This document shows, one piece after another, positions 63,567 through 64,000 of a stretch of 64,000 bases of DNA. Each line of letters starts with the position of its first letter. Within the stretch, counting starts at the first letter, position 1. The notes below the pieces were generated by a model. That model saw only the letters and a list, made by a program, of their open reading frames with translations, was not told the DNA's origin and did not search any database. The stretch spans positions 42,674 to 106,673 of the forward strand of contig VMEE01000023.1 of assembly GCA_009910795.1 (NCBI GenBank), given 5' to 3'. Origin of the DNA: Dehalobacter sp. CP (lineage in GTDB: Bacteria > Bacillota_B > Desulfitobacteriia > Desulfitobacteriales > Syntrophobotulaceae). The position numbers were made by a program, and so were the translations under genes.

Positions 63567-64000
63567 TTGAAGATTTTGACAAAAAAAATATTTTATTTAT
63601 TGCTGTTTTTTCTTGTTTTTTCTACAGGTTTCCCTGCCTTTGGGCTTAGTGAACAAAAGTCAGCAAAAATAATATACGATTCGCCAAACGATCTTCTTTG
63701 CTCTTCTGTATTAAAATCAGAGCCTGATGTTTCGGTTAAATCTGAAATAACTATAGAGATTAATAAAGTTGCTTTGGCATACAGAGACGAAGAACCCATT
63801 GTAATACGTGCATATCCTGAGCTAAAAATCGAAACAGATACGACGATAAACGGTAAAGGAACGGGATTTTTTCATACCCAAAAAATAGGGGATAAATGGT
63901 GGGTGATTGCGCCTAATGGGAAAGGATTTATTGCCGTCGGAGCACAGAGGATGACGTATAAAGGACATTACTCAGAGGCATTGGGTTATTCCCCATATGA
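63567..64000 (+). CDS. Secreted protein, start only; possible glycan-active enzyme
   Basis: This frame begins at TTG 63567 with AAGGGGAT about 7 bases upstream and runs off the window. The first 26 residues are a signal peptide (KKIFYLLLFFLVFSTGFPAFG). The next part ends with FFHTQKIGDKWWVIAPNGKG and FIAVGAQRM, resembling the entry to the catalytic domain of beta-agarase or beta-galactosidase-like clan A glycosidases. A role in polymer trimming or degradation fits the preceding cluster. The fragment (about 144 residues) is too short to be certain. Confidence 0.6.
   Translation, partial: MKILTKKIFYLLLFFLVFSTGFPAFGLSEQKSAKIIYDSPNDLLCSSVLKSEPDVSVKSEITIEINKVALAYRDEEPIVIRAYPELKIETDTTINGKGTGFFHTQKIGDKWWVIAPNGKGFIAVGAQRMTYKGHYSEALGYSPY

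Overview
This 64 kb window fits an anaerobic, spore-lineage Firmicute, most likely of the Desulfitobacterium/Dehalobacter/Syntrophobotulus group (Peptococcaceae sensu lato). Supporting genes are hcp, fdhD, a GerMN/Gmad2 lipoprotein, the DUF1659/DUF2922 pair, several c-di-GMP enzymes and an hgcAB mercury-methylation pair. Strong AGGAGG-type ribosome sites and frequent TTG starts agree. The placement is inference; no rRNA or tRNA gene was seen.

Region 1 (1-32.5 kb) is mostly chromosomal housekeeping with lineage-specific additions. It opens with the end of a hydantoinase-B-type gene, a flavin prenyltransferase (UbiX family), an LpdD-like small protein, and a winged-helix/DUF2284 fusion. Next come an amino-acid permease, a trypsin-like protease, a frameshifted ferritin-like gene, fdhD, an alcohol dehydrogenase remnant, hcp, hpt coupled to a kinase-like/nuclease-like fusion, lgt, a lipid kinase, an 844-residue TIM-barrel/acyl-CoA-synthetase fusion, and a B12/radical-SAM protein. 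A CorC-type protein precedes hgcA-hgcB, which sits just downstream of two tandem palindromic repeats. A phasin-like/UbiB pair, the GerMN lipoprotein, an acyltransferase and further signalling genes follow. Four proteins carry GGDEF domains; two of these also carry HD-GYP, one of them degenerate.

Region 2 (32.7-38.9 kb) is accessory. It holds the DUF1659/DUF2922 pair, a DUF3102 gene flanked by two perfect loop-less palindromes, a two-gene phage tail-spike-like module between imperfect direct repeats, and a frameshifted lipoprotein gene.

Region 3 (39.0-45.3 kb) is a compact RiPP-like locus: PqqD-like protein, radical SAM/SPASM enzyme, a 59-residue two-cysteine candidate precursor followed by a terminator, an HPr-kinase-like ATPase, an S24/S26-type peptidase and a second, convergent kinase. 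After a beta-propeller-like gene comes a broken copy of the same kinase-peptidase-kinase module. I regard this as the best candidate for an undescribed system.

Region 4 (45.7-64 kb) is an AT-rich Wzx/Wzy-type polysaccharide cluster. It has an initiating sugar-phosphate transferase, a three-gene UDP-L-FucNAc pathway, four glycosyltransferases, an acetyltransferase, polymerase, flippase, UDP-glucuronate and UDP-galacturonate enzymes, and a Wzz/tyrosine-kinase pair. It ends with a convergent nucleotidyltransferase-like gene and the start of a secreted, possibly glycan-active protein. The predicted polymer contains L-FucNAc and a uronic acid.
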